Assembly: GCF_963678635.1 (NCBI RefSeq) | Contig: NC_087069.1 | Location: 11,533,186 to 11,597,185, forward strand | Length of the DNA stretch: 64,000 nt | From: Symsagittifera roscoffensis | Lineage: Eukaryota; Xenacoelomorpha; Acoela; Convolutidae | Direction of reading: 5' to 3' | In this document: in pieces, positions 32,013 through 44,040 of the stretch | Numbering within the stretch: position 1 is the stretch's first letter | Layout of the letters: each line of letters starts with the position of its first letter | Made by a program: the position numbers and the translations under genes | The notes under the pieces: generated by a model | Told to the model about the DNA's origin: nothing | What the model saw: the letters and a program-made list of their open reading frames with translations, nothing else | The model's database searches: none

Positions 32013-35000
32013 AGGCATAATAAATGAGAATGACACCAATGGCGGGATTGCACAAGATTATCCGGAGGAGAGTGCATCCAATTACGGAAGTTCCGTCGGA
32101 TGGGTGACTGATTCAAAGGCACCGGCACATGGATGGGATTCGGATAGTTCGACGGAGTATGTAGTTATGTCAATTCGGCGGAAGGAGGAAACAGAATTAA
32201 AAGTCGCGGGGGCCAAACTAGCCTTAAAAATCAATGGCAAAGCAACCCAAGCCTGGATTGATAGTGGTTCGCCAATATCCATCTTCACTATTGGGGAACT
32301 AAAACGTACCCAGGGAACAGTCAACGTAAAATTGAAACCGCTGAATCCAAAAGACGACCAATTCCCCGACTACGGCAGTAATCCGTTAAAATTTCTGGGG
32401 AAGATGCAAGTCACGCTTCATTCCAATGGATGGACTTGTTCGGCGGATATCAACGTCATCGGAGGGTGCCGACCGTCTATTTTTGGCAGGGATTTAATGC
32501 CCTCACTAGGACTGATGCTGGTACAAGCACCATCGACAGAAGGGGTGAAAAGCATACATTCCAAGGAAGGAACTGTGGCGACGGACAATGACTTGGATGA
32601 GTGGCAGACACATTTCAACAAACAATTTCAACATCTTTTTCGCAGGGTAGGGCGCATTCGAACTTATAAGGTGCAGGCCGAATTCTTCAAGAATCTAACT
32701 CCAATTCAACAAAAGGGTAGGCGAGTACCCATAACATTACAGGAAAAAGTCGATAAGGAGATTGAAAAACTGTTGGAACAAGGTCATATCCAAAAGTTGG
32801 AAGAATGTTCAGATAAATATTTTGTTTCACCTATTGTCATCACAGTGAAAAAAGACGGTTCGGTAAAACTTGCACTGGAATCTAGAGAACTGAACAAGCA
32901 AGTGCATAAAAATAAATACCAAATGCCCAATATTGAAGAACTAATGGACATTGTAGGGCAAACTATCAGCGAACGCAAACAGGGGGATGTTTTTTTCTAC
33001 AACGATGGACCTCACGTACGCATACGGTCAACTTCCTTTAAATGAAAATACTAGCAAACATTGTAATTTTTTGTTGGTGGGAGGCCGCTCTACCGGTACA
33101 TATCGATTCAAGACAGGATTCTATGGATTGACAACCATGCCGGCGGAATTCCAACGGGTCATGGATGCCATTCTGGCTGAATTTCCGTGCGCGCATGCTT
33201 TCATTGATGATATATTAGTAATTTCAAAAGGTACCAAGATCGAACATATCGCCTTGGTGGAGAAGATTTTGGCGAAATTAGATAGAAAAAATATGGCTTT
33301 GAAACTAGAAAAATGTCAATTAGCGAAAAATACTTGCGAGTGGTTAGGCCACCGGATTACGAAATCATGGATTACACCAATGGTGCGGAAAACAGACCCT
33401 ATTGACAAATTAACCGCCCCGAAAACGCTCTCTGAATTGAAATCGTTCATGGGGTCAATCCATAGCCTTCACAAATATTTACCTGCGTTAGCAGAAACTT
33501 CGGCGCCCCTACGTCCACTACTCAGTAAGAAAAACGAATTCCTCTGGACAACTGACTGCCAAACAGCGTTCGAATCGCTTAAGAAACAAGTCGCGAACAT
33601 TGTCGAACTTAAGCATTTCGATGTTCATAAGGACATACGTATCGTGTGCGACGCAAGCCATAACGGTTTGGGGGCGGTACTCGAACAACTAGGCGCCGAG
33701 GAATGACGACCAATATCATTTGCGTCCCGTTTTCTAAATGCGGCCGAAAAGAAATATTCGACAAATGAGCTAGAAATGCTGGCCGTAGTTTGGGGTTCCG
33801 AATATTTTAGAAATTATATTTTCGGGCGGAAATTTACTGTAGTGACAGATCACAAGGCTTTGGTATCTTTATTGAATGGGAACAAAAAGAAAAACAAGAC
33901 TATGTTCAGTCGGTTAACTCGTTGGATCGATAGAATTATTCCCTTTGATTTTGTCATTGAACACATGCCTGGGGCTAAAATTGGCCTGGCGGATTATCTA
34001 TCAAGGCATCCGGTGGGGGAAGCAACAAGAGTTAGCCTTTATGATAATTTTTTCACAGTTGCAAAATTGCAATCAATCACCAATTCACTCGGATATATTG
34101 ATACCAATAAAGGGATCATTAAAGCATCAAAGAAATCAATTGTTTCAGCTAAAGATATACAAGTTGGAAACGATAAAATTAACATTCCACCGGAAGAGGG
34201 CGTCAAAACGCGTGACTGTCGGCCAACCAATCAGAAGCCAGTAAAACGAATAGCTGAGTGTAATGACCGGTAAAGCGCAAAAGTAGTAAAGTCAATCACC
34301 GAATGTAAACTACGTGAGTCTGATATTAATTCCACAGTAAACAGTAGTCCTCCATTTAACAAATCAAGTTATCGATCTATCAAAACAAATACATCTACAA
34401 TGACATCACTTAATTTGAAGAAACTAAATAAATTATTGTTGAAACATCCAGAAATAACAAGCGGCAGCAGCAGCGAGGTGGAGATAGTAGACGCACGATT
34501 GGAGGCGGAGACACATCAAACTAGGGACATCCGATGCAACACGGTAATCTCCATTCCTTCGGCATTCGGAGGCGAACTCTCTCCGGCGGCATACCCAGCA
34601 GGAGGAAACGTCATTATGTCAGTAATCCCCCGGGACTGTAAGATCATCCGAAAAAGCAGTGCATTGCCGGAGCGTTTCAACCTGAAACTAGTTGAAGCGA
34701 ATTATAAAGGGGACCCTCAGATGCGCGCGATAAAAGAACTGGTGGAGAGTAAAGACCCGGAATTGGAAAAGAAGGTCAGAGCAATGGGTGCCTACCTCGG
34801 AAAAATTCCACGTGCGGGAAAATTGTCTGTGGATGGACGAACGACTCGTCATCCCCATACCACTCAGAAAGGCTGTGGTCAATCGTATACATGCGTTCCA
34901 CCATGGGCGCTCGAATATGTTCGACGCTGCGAGGGATGTCTGGTTTCCTATCTCCACCGGAGTTTAGTCGCAGCTGCGGATGGGTGCAAGGAATGCACGG

Positions 35001-36760
35001 ATGCAGGTAAAAGCCTTAAACCATTATGGGCTAAAGGTGACGTTGGGAAAGTCTATGAACCACGGGAGCCAAATGAATGTCTACAGCTAGATTTTTGGGG
35101 TCCGATTAGATACTTAAATGAATCGAGTAAATATGTTTTGGTAGCGGTTGACCGATTCTCACGTTGGCCCTCTGCAATGATCTGCGGAAATAATAAAAGC
35201 GATAAGGTCCTTAAGTTCATTAAACAATACATATCTCAACATGGTGTCCCTAGGAAAATTTTTATGGACCAAGGAACAAGTTTCACATCGAATGCAGTTA
35301 AATCAATTTTCAATTCCGAAGGAATAGAAATGATTTATTCACCCGTGAATGATCATCGTGCAACCGGATGTGTTGAACGTACCATTGGCAGCCTGAAAAA
35401 CTTTGTCTTAACTTACGCTAAAGAAAAAGATAGTGGAAACTTAGAATCAATGATAGAACGAGCCTTGAGTGCTCTAAGATTTTCTCCGAATGCTACTCTC
35501 AAAATATCGCCGTTTGAAGCTCATCACGGCAAGGAAGCAAATACGGTACTTCGAAATCTTACGAAAAAGCCAACCCTGCAAAATCTAAATTGGGCCAGAG
35601 TGTTGAAACAAAAATCTGCCTATTTAGATTCTACTGACACCAGAACTCAGAAAAGCCTCCAACCCATGGCAACGGATTGGGAGGAACGATCCGACGTGGA
35701 GTTTGATGTCGATCATATGAACCACCCTAGGCGACTGACACAGAATCAACTAGTTTCGGCGGCGGATGGAACGCCAATGGCTGACGGGGACGGGAAACAG
35801 GCTTTTGGGGGAAAGTCTAAACAGCCAAGTAAACGGACCGAGCTTTTGTTCCAACGACTTAAGGATAGCAATAAAAGGTATAGACCCATAAACCAAAAAG
35901 TAATTAGCGAATCTAAGCACACTCTAACTCTAGCAAATGGCTCTGTACTTAGGAAAAGTGGGGTTGCTGAGAAAGTCATCAAGACCAACGCGCCAAATAC
36001 TGCGAGCAAACTAACACTACCACCCCCAGCCATGAGTGCGTTGAAACGTCGGGCGGAATTGAAGCGAGCAGCAAACGAACAAGCACACAGAGTAAGGCTG
36101 ATAACAGAACGCGAGAATCTTCACCAGCGGAGGAGGCAGATTCGGATTCGGAGTACGAGCCGATAACAATTTCTAAATACGCAGGGAACTCAACAACAGC
36201 ACCAGGGCGAAATGCGGAAGAAAATGAACCAAAGGTGCCTAAAGATGTAGAAGACGGAACTGGAAGACCAAACTTATCCGAAGGAAGCGGAGCTGCAAAA
36301 TCCAAGGGGGTGGACACGGAGGTCCAAACTATGAGCAACGAACAAGGGGGAAGTGCCCCGAATTTGAGTAATGAAGGAGGGCAAGGGGAAAAACAACCTA
36401 AAAAGAAAGGGGAACGAGGGCGACGCTTACGTCTCGTATCATACTCTAGTCAGGAATCAGAAGATGGGACAGGATCAAGGAAAAGTACCAGGAAACGGAC
36501 GGCGGTATCCAAATTCGGCGGGGTTATGATAGACAGTATATTGAAAGCGAGAACAACCAAAGGAGAAGAAGACAGAGAGCGGGACACGAATTAAGCAGGA
36601 AGGTACACTTGAAAGATGGAGTGGAAAAGGAAACTAAAGGAAACTTGTTAAACTAAAACTTATGCCCAGGGAGAGGTTGGACTACTGCTGGTCCAAAACT
36701 CAAACATTTTCCGTTGGATAATTTTTAAAACATTTGTTTGAAAAATGATTGTTGAGGGAA

Positions 36761-36968
36761 TGTCATATATAGTATTCCTAGTATCTAACTATAGATTACG
36801 TGTTGGCGCCATTGGTTTAGCTATGTGTTTGGTGCGGCTACCAATTAATTAATACCTGCCAATCTTAAGTTTAGTCTGCGATGTTTTGAGTCATTGTTGT
36901 TAACCTTTAAGAATAAAACGAGTCAGTCTAAATTCAGTGAATTTACGATATTGAATCTGCATTTTTCA
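36761..36968 (+). repeat. 3' LTR of element 2
   Basis: Direct repeat of 30816-31023, with AATAAA at 36912-36917. It is preceded by GTTGAGGGAA, a short candidate polypurine tract. About five substitutions separate it from the 5' LTR. Confidence 0.9.
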
Positions 36969-38954
36969 TAATACTCTGTGCAGATGCGCGGTTATCATAT
37001 CCCAAAATTTACAGTTCTTCTGATTCCGAATCGTTTTCCCAAATTGTGTACACTCTACTATTCCTGACTTAATGTTTCAGGCAGCTAAAAGTTTCATATC
37101 ATTCAAGTTAACGTCTTCGCTTAACGTCGTTGATTCGACAGTGCTGCGGATTAGGTGGGACTATTCGTGCCACAGGAGAAGGTTGAGGTCGAAGTGGACA
37201 TTTTTTATTCGAAAAGAGATTTCCTCTTAGACACTGAAAGCTGTTCAACAAGATCAATCAGGTTACTGTCTTTGGTGTAAATTGCTTCTGAGGAAAAAAT
37301 TGTTTTGGGTCTATCGATTTACCAAATGGCGCCTTGTTTTGACGCTGCCGTTGAGCCAGTGACATCTGAAACGGTGTGTTAATTTGTGAAGACTAAATTT
37401 GACAGCTCTTTTATCAAAATTGACGCAATTTGCAGCTGAAATATTTGAGTTACAGACGCAAGGCGAGTTCAAAATAAATTACCACCTACGTTAACTTGAT
37501 TTGGTGTATAGACCCAGTTAGGCATCACTCAAAGTGGCGAGATGCCAGCTCAAATGGTTGTTTCTAGGAAAGTTCATACTGGGCGCTATCAAATAAGGAT
37601 TCTCATTGGTGTTGAGCTTTCTGGTATCTGTTGAGGTTTTTATAATGACAATATACTGATTGTTGACCGCGGATATTGGTCAAGCTACCCAATAAGTGGC
37701 TTCATGATAGCAGCATCAGTGACTGAGAACAGGGGTTGGTTGTGATGAGTCTCAGATATTGGACGAGACATTAAGTTTCACAAACAAATGGAGTTTTTTT
37801 GAACATCTAACCTAGGTTGGTTGGTAAAAGCTTATTCATTGACCGTGCTCATTGCACATTATTCTGCCTGAGTTTTATATGAAAGAAGAAAAGATTGAAT
37901 CAAATGTCGGGTTTCTTCCGAAAATTTTTCCTGGGAATTGTTTTGCGGGCTGTTGAGCTACTTTGAGACCCTTCTGAGTCTCTATAGCTTGATCAATCCA
38001 GATGTTCAATCGTATCAAATGTAATGGTGAATTGAAGAAGACCGATTTAGATGTTTATTTACTTTAGACTCTTTCAAGTACCGTATTTTACAGTTTCAGC
38101 TTCCGCTAACGTTTTGACTCAATTAACAGAGGTTGACTCATTTTTATTAGCGTGTCAATTTTAATGTAAAGATGAGTTCCCTCACACATTGCGTCGTTAA
38201 TCTTGACAGTTTTTTCTCCCAACAAGCAGCTAAGCTAAAAATTTGGATTTTATCTGCTCAATCTACTATAGCTTGTCCTCGATGGCTCCTTTTTTCAAGA
38301 AAGGCTTTTAATGACGCTAACAAAGTTTTTATCTTGAATCTCCTATCACGTTTTTCTTTATTTTAGTTTTTTTTAGATCAGGAGCAACTAGGAGTTCTTT
38401 TTCAAACTAATGTTTTCATCCAGTAACCTCTCTCAAGTTTAAAATATATATTTTTTCCATTAGCGTGATGCAGCAAACTGACAAATAACAAGTTTCAAAA
38501 TGTAAACATCAGTCCCGCAAAATGAATTAACAACTTTGTAGCAGAAAAGCAGACGATTTGCTAGATAACAATCTACGGGTTACCCACGGCTTATGAAATT
38601 ATTTTATCAGCTTAACTTAATAGCACAACGTTTCAATTTAATTTACAGCGTTTTCGGACTGAAAAAGAATTCAACAAAATTTACAACCCGGGATGACCAA
38701 AAATACTAGTCATACAATTTCCATATATGGAAAAATGCTAGTCATACACTTTTCATGCAATTCCATACGTACAGAAAATCCAGGACTACGTTATACACAC
38801 AAAAAATTAAATTTTGCATGCAAAATTTTTTTTTTCAAAAAATGTTTGTTTGAATACGAAAATCAATTTGCGGTTGAAAAAAAAATCATAAAAAATTTTT
38901 GGGGGCAATTTCAAAAATACTTAGAAAAATTTTTGTCGTCGCCATCAAAAAAAT

Positions 38955-38996
38955 ACTAGTCATACAATTTCCATATATGGAAATTGTATGACTAGT
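38955..38996. repeat. Perfect 42-bp palindrome
   Basis: ACTAGTCATACAATTTCCAT at the left arm is exactly mirrored on the right with no spacer. Its centre is CCATATATGG. Confidence 0.95.
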
Positions 38997-39133
38997 GTTT
39001 TTTTTTCAGAAAACAAAAATAAAAAAAGTCAAAGTTTTTAGTCGTAGCAGCCCAAAAAACGCTTAAATGCTTTGCCAGCAGTTGAATTGATTGTTCAAAG
39101 CTTTTTTTTCACAAAATTTTTTTAAAAAAAATT

Positions 39134-39173
39134 CTAATCATACAATTTCCATATATGGAAATTGTATGGTTAG
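39134..39173. repeat. 40-bp palindrome with one mismatched pair
   Basis: Same centre (CCATATATGG) and arms as 38955-38996. CTAATCATAC on the left corresponds to GTATGGTTAG on the right, leaving one mismatch. Confidence 0.9.
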
Positions 39174-39375
39174 CATTTTTTTTTTCATACCATTTTTTTC
39201 CTTTTTTTATGAAGAGACACCAATTTCGATAGCAAAACAACTATAAAATACCTTTAAAATTCGATTAAACTCATTTTGCAAAAATTCATGAAATTTGTAT
39301 GACTAGCATTTTTCCATAGACTAAGTGTATGAAATTGTATGATTAGCATTTTCGGTCTATGGAGGTCAACCCGGG

Positions 39376-40599
39376 AAGCTTTCCTCACTTCAATCAAGTT
39401 TAATCAGAAACTAGATGCATTTCCTAAACTTAAAATAGTTTTAAAATTTAGTTTCAAAAGTTGCTTGCGAAAAAAAAATTAGGTACGCTTTTCAGTTTCT
39501 AATTGAAGAAAAACTTGATATAGTTTTAAAAGTTAGTTTCAAAAATTGCTGGAAAAAATTCTTTAGGTTTGCTTTTTCAGTTTCTAATTAAAGACAAATC
39601 TGACATTTCTGCAAATTTTCAATCAATTCAAACAAAAAATCGAAAATTTGCTTTTTTTCAATTTTTTTCTAGAGACTAAAGTTTTGGGGTGTCGTTGCGT
39701 TACGCTGTGGCCAATTTTCCCAATATTGACCTCTAGAAGTGAGATAAGTAAAAAATAACCATAAATTTTATCTGTCGTTTGATTGGATGGATGAATCTCC
39801 CTATTTTCTAAAGATAATCGTTACTGATGTTGTATAAAACTGTGAAATAAATGGGACTGCTTAGAAAAACGTACGAAAACTAATAATTGTTATGGTTACT
39901 GTGAAACTTCAGCTTTTTGAGAAATTGCTTCTCTTTTTTTTTCTTCAGTTTTGAAACAATCACTAAGATCAATTCTGGTAAGATTTTCAAAATCCTGTAG
40001 TGGCGTCAAAACCTTCAGAGTTTTGAGGAACTTTAAGTTCAAAGTCCAGTAGTAGGGCCAAAAACACTTTAAAAAATTACTTTAAAAAAATTTAGGGTAG
40101 ATTCAGACGTTGTAGCTCTGATGAACCGTATAAATTTTAGAAAATTGCTTTACGAGACAGAAGTTGCTGGAGGAAGTCACTAATTCTGTAAGTGCTAAAC
40201 CAAAATTTCTACCCCGCCCACCTCAGTAGTCGAGGGTCGTGAGTTCTAGTTGCATCAAAAACTCAATCTCGATTACTTTATTTCAGTCCTTTTGTAGCAA
40301 AATAGGAGAACACATCGTAAAATCGTGACTTTGGCTGAAATGAAAATCAGTTTTGATTCAGAGCTTGTAACATCAAACAACATAATAAGCAACAAAAAGT
40401 TAAGTAGTATTATACAGAGTCATCTAAAATCACAAAGTGACCGAAGCTTTGAAAACTCTTCAGTAAATTTAAAGAGACAAGAACTTAACTTCTCGCAAAT
40501 GAATCCAAGGAGTACACACAAAGTCAGTGATGGATGCTGAAATACAGCAAAAGTAAAGTGAATTGAACGCATCTCTTATTCATCCAATTTGATATTCTT
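39376..40599. other. No recognisable gene; includes one dispersed repeat
   Basis: AT-rich sequence. 39400-39640 holds diverged internal repeats of 'gttttaaa-ttagtttcaaaa-ttgct'. 40330-40500 is related to 17190-17350. The 71-codon frame at 40325-40540 spans this repeat; no domain. Confidence 0.35.
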
Positions 40600-43030
40600 A
40601 GAAAATTATTCCTCGAGATTTTGGATTGTTTCTCCAAACGTTTTTCAAACGGTTCGGGCTGAACGAGAGCCGAGTAGAATATTCGTCAGGGTGACGTTAT
40701 CTTCTGCCGAGAGCATATCTTTCACCGTCATATATCGTTGACAATTCAAGACATTAAGAAGTCCTTTGTCAAGAATGTCCCGCGAGTCTACTTGCATGTA
40801 AGCAGCATACGACTCTATTCGTACCAAGAGTCTATTAGGCGGGAACCTTCATAGTCTTTGATTTCACACTTAAAAAAGTGGAAAGGAAATCAGAAACTAT
40901 CGGTAGTAGACCACCTAAACCCAAAAATATTGGAAGGCGGACAGCAACGGCTGAGATGTTTGGATTAGTCTCATTCTTAAAAAGTTTCTCCGACCTAATA
41001 TGGAGTGAGTCCAATGAGTCCAATTATACAAGCATTAGGGCCTATCGGAGCAAGTTATGTATGGACAATTGTTTTGTAGGGAGTGAATTCTAAAAAAATC
41101 CAAACAAAACTTTATTTTGTTTTTTATTAAAGACAGTTATCTCTTGTTTTCCAAGTCAAAACCAGTAGATACAATCATCTGAACCTGCTTCGTTTCTTCT
41201 TCAGCAACTGAATTGACCACATTGATTGTCATATCTAAGACTTTGACTGAAGCATCGAGAAAATTGACTAATCTAGCTGATACTCAAGAATTTCTTGATG
41301 CAGAATCGCACAATGTCAGTCCTTCAGTTTTCTGGATGGGCTTTTGAAGACACTTCAATTTTAAGAAAGAGCAGTAAACCCTACGAGGTAATCAAATTCG
41401 ACTGAATGTCAAAACTACTGCAACTTGCATCTACTGGAACGGAATTTGTGTCCACATTACTCAAACTGGCTCTCGGTTTCTTGATGTAAGTAAGTACTCT
41501 TGATCAGCACGCTGAACTAATCTACTATGAGCACTAATGCATGTTTCGGAGCAGTTCATACCTCGAGATACTCACGCAGAGTGTGGCAATCTTGGAGGCA
41601 TGAAAATAACTTCTATTAAATTCAGTTTTACCTGTTGAGTTTTTCTCAATAAACACAGAGTTTTTAACAAACTATGTTTACCTTTAAAACGGATATATAC
41701 CACATAATCAACCTTTTTCTTAGTTGATAAAATTGTAGCAAAAACCCGCTTATGTCCTCGCTTAGACTATCTTAGGTTCTTCCATTTCTCCGTGTCCAGG
41801 CATCTGTTTTAATTTGGTTTCAACCAAGGAGTGTGGACCACATAAAGTGACCAAACCAGAGGTTTATTAAGAAAAACATAATATTTTCTGTGATATAAGT
41901 TAGAGTTCTGCAATCTAAGTTAGGCAAAACATATTTGTCCATTTGCGCAAATATCCCATTCTGTGGCTGGCCAGTTTTTCATTCGCTCGGTATGCTAAAT
42001 GTTGGCGCTGGATAACGGGCGAGGTGTCAAATGCTTGGATATCATGGGGTACTAAGAAACGGGGTCGCGGTTATCGGAGGAAACGTGGAGGTTTACAAAC
42101 TAATTGAGTATTTTTGCATCACGGATAAAGGTGGATCAGTGAAGGTTGAATTATTGACCGGACATAAAGAAAGTCTTCATGATTGAACTCTTTGCGATGC
42201 ACATAATGATTGTGTCATGCCTCCAGGTTCTTCCATAATTTTCTCCTTGTAAATTTTTGCGTGCGTTTGAGCTGTATGAGGACCATTCAGAGTCTCCATA
42301 GCATAATAGATCGATAATTTTTTTACTTTCTGAGGAATGGTCAATTAGAATCTTCCTGTTTGTTTGAGTTTTGAGCTAGCTGCATTCAGTTTCTCTAACT
42401 CATCTCGCTTCTTTTAATCTTGAAGAACCTGCTTACGACGCTCACTCGGGTCAGTGTTTCAAGGGAAGGATCTCTAATTTACTTGAAAAGACTCTAATTC
42501 ACTTAGGGAGGGTTTTGAAACGCCGTTACTTTAAGGAAAATTTTGAGCTCCACTTGTGCCTTTGTGGTCAACGTTGAAATTCCCTTTAAGCAGCAAATTC
42601 GAGTAATTTTTCGATAGCTTTCTCTTCTTGTTTTTTTCTATGTGTGAAACAAACTGAAAATTTTGGTTTTGTATGCTGAAATTTGCAGCTCCTCATTCCT
42701 GGCTAAGTTTGTTTCAGTGATTGCTCTGTATGGTGCCATCAAATTCCAGATCTTAAACCAATTATCTATATTTTTCAAACTGTTCATTCACATGATCATA
42801 ATATACGTCTAGCTCAGTTTCCTATTTTTTCCTTGTTTTTCAATTTTGGTAGTGCGAGGTTGGTGATAGGGCTTTCAAAGCGTTATGCAGCGAACTAGCA
42901 GTTAGTAAAAAGTTATAGTTTTGAAAAATTAAGGTTGGAAGGAGGATATCAAGCAAAGAGAGACCGGGAGTCCAGCAACACCCTGATTTAACAATTTTGT
43001 TGCAAAAAACCTACAACAACCAATCTGGTT
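40600..43030 (-). mobile_element. BEL/Pao retrotransposon relic, copy C (broken)
   Basis: A minus-strand fossil aligned with copies A and B. GTGACGTTATCTTCTGCC near 40691 matches 25848. The protease-flank segment (SNVDTNSVPVDASC) lies near 41430, and KGKHSLLKT near 41680 corresponds to the same segment in copy B. Leader sequence with 'gcagcgaactagcagt' is near 42890. It is broken many times and lacks recognisable reverse transcriptase or integrase. Similar depth of decay to copies A and B. Confidence 0.6.
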
Positions 43031-43769
43031 TTTTCAAAAGTTTTAATAATTACAATCATACGTTTAAAATTATAGCGTGCGCTCTGCCAGTTTTGTCTTT
43101 TTTCTAAGTGACCCCCACCCCTTAAATTAATTTTAAAACAACTGCTTTAACAATGTTTTTATGCAATGAGACTTAGCATGGTGAAAATCCAATAATTTCG
43201 AAGAAATGTTTCTTCCTTACCTTACCTGTTAACATTACGCGCTCAGCTGCAAAAATACGTACAGCGACTAGAATAAAAATATTAAAATGGGGGGGGGTTT
43301 CGAATAGAGCCACTACGTTTTTCTTCAATTTTACTGACGAAATATTCTTAGACAAATTTTCTCAGTAGCTTTTCTAGGTTCCTGAGATACAAAACTAACG
43401 TTTTTGCGTAATTTAATCATTAGTTCGAAATAAATCCGGGGGACGACTATTGGAAAGAGCCTTTTGCTGTCATGGAAATCGCTCATCCAATTTTTGAAAA
43501 AAAATATGGCTTGATTCTTTTGATAATTATCGATTATTAACAAGAAGTCTAGCCAAGTTAATAGAAATTTTAACTCATCCATGAAGTCAAACTCTCTTTG
43601 AAAGTATTCTAAACTTCTTTTTGTAATTCCCGCTTTTTAGACAGTCGTTCTGACTTTCCTACAGAAAGATTCACTTTTCTGTGATTTCAACCAATTTGCA
43701 GTCGTTAGATTGTGAGCAACTAATTCAATCTTTCCAAACCAACGTAACAATATGTAAGTAGAATTATTT
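43031..43769. other. No recognisable gene; possible decayed MITE
   Basis: At about 43100-43312 a C-rich left part (GTGACCCCCACCCC) and a right part (a run of G, then CGAATAGAGCC) resemble a degraded MITE of the GGCTC families, without a target duplication. Minus-strand frames of 60 and 83 codons have no motif. Confidence 0.3.
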
Positions 43770-43975
43770 TAAAATTTTCCAGTTCCCCATTTTAGTTTCT
43801 TTTTCTGAAATCTATTTGATTGAAATATGTTTTTAATGATGTTTCATGTTGTAAACTGCAATAAAACGTTTCAGCGTTTCTAAAAAGATTTTCTTTGTGC
43901 AAAACACCGTGTGAATATGTTTTGAACATTTTCATTTTGAGCTTTCACGAGCGGGTGGGAAACTGGAAAAGAACC
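43770..43975. mobile_element. hAT-like MITE, family 2, next to the RPGF-repeat gene
   Basis: A 206-bp copy. The right end GTGGGAAACTGGAAAAGAACC is clear; the left (TTTTCCAGTTCCCC) is partly decayed. Flanking octamers AATTATTT and AATTATTG agree at 7 of 8 positions. Its right edge is 65 bases before the start codon of the gene at 44041 and about 60 before a splice acceptor, so it probably lies in an intron. Confidence 0.65.
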
Positions 43976-44030
43976 AATTATTGAAAAGTTTCCTTTTTAT
44001 AAGCTTTCGATGAAATTTGATTTCTTTTCT

Positions 44031-44036
44031 ATTTAG
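44031..44036 (+). promoter_or_regulatory. Splice acceptor before the RPGF-repeat gene
   Basis: A pyrimidine-rich tract followed by TTTCTTTTCTATTTAG and then GAACATG fits a eukaryotic 3' splice site with cleavage after 44036. It implies at least one upstream non-coding exon, which I could not place. Confidence 0.6.
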
Positions 44037-44040
44037 GAAC

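Larger units (their letters stand above)
31025..36594 (+). pseudogene. gag-pol coding region of element 2 (interrupted)
   Basis: Gag occupies 31.0-32.0 kb, with a Gly/Arg-rich stretch (RGGRGFGRGG) and a double zinc knuckle (CYNCDQSGFTPDH..., CNFCKKTGHYERTC) at 31.85-31.96 kb. Protease follows near 32.27 kb (WIDSGSPISIF), then reverse transcriptase at 32.7-33.5 kb (KNKYQMPNIEEL; FIDDILVIS near 33.2 kb) and RNase H at 33.6-34.0 kb (CDASHNGLGAVLEQ, VTDHKALV). Integrase at 34.7-35.6 kb shows LDFWGPI, MDQGTSFTSN and CVERTIGSL. A basic Ser/Lys/Arg-rich tail continues to 36.6 kb. About half a dozen breaks are present. It resembles element 1 throughout. Confidence 0.9.
30816..36968 (+). mobile_element. 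Ty3/mdg4-like LTR retrotransposon, element 2 (broken)
   Basis: A full-length element with 208-bp LTRs that differ at about five positions (2.4%), so it is older than element 1. The primer-binding site TGGCGCAGC starts two bases after the 5' LTR. Domain order is Gag, protease, reverse transcriptase, RNase H, integrase, tail. It is clearly the same subfamily as element 1. No clean target duplication is visible: AATAC occurs near both edges but out of register. The coding part is broken in about half a dozen places. It inserted into BEL copy B. Confidence 0.92.
30350..38660 (-). mobile_element. BEL/Pao retrotransposon relic, copy B (broken, split by element 2)
   Basis: The minus-strand fossil occupies 30350-30815 and 36969-38660, with Ty3-like element 2 inserted between. 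The lower part holds the BEL-type double zinc knuckle (RLCFSC..., CSNCTSTHSVLLH) at about 30600-30720 and the protease-flank segment (SSDVDADTAPVNASC) near 30550. The upper part matches copies A and C through Gag and leader, for example the 'gagtctc/gagtctctata' region at 28250, 37975 and 42290. It is broken many times. The insertion gives relative order: BEL first, Ty3-like second. Confidence 0.7.
38687..39375. mobile_element. CCCGGG-tipped non-autonomous element rich in palindromes
   Basis: This 689-bp element has CCCGGG at both edges, with the right edge (TCGGTCTATGGAGGTCAACC, then CGGG) being the inverse of the sequence at 18013-18050. Subterminal repeats of 'tgctagtcatacaattt' occur in both orientations. 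It contains two long palindromes (listed separately). No transposase is encoded; the 88-codon frame at 38693-38959 spans the repeats and is probably chance. No clear target duplication. A foldback-type or Tc/mariner-unrelated DNA transposon derivative is my reading. Confidence 0.6.

Noticed and set aside
38693-38959. 88-codon frame in the CCCGGG-tipped element as a transposase remnant
   Set aside because: It is made of the subterminal repeats and A-rich runs, without a DDE-type or zinc-finger motif.
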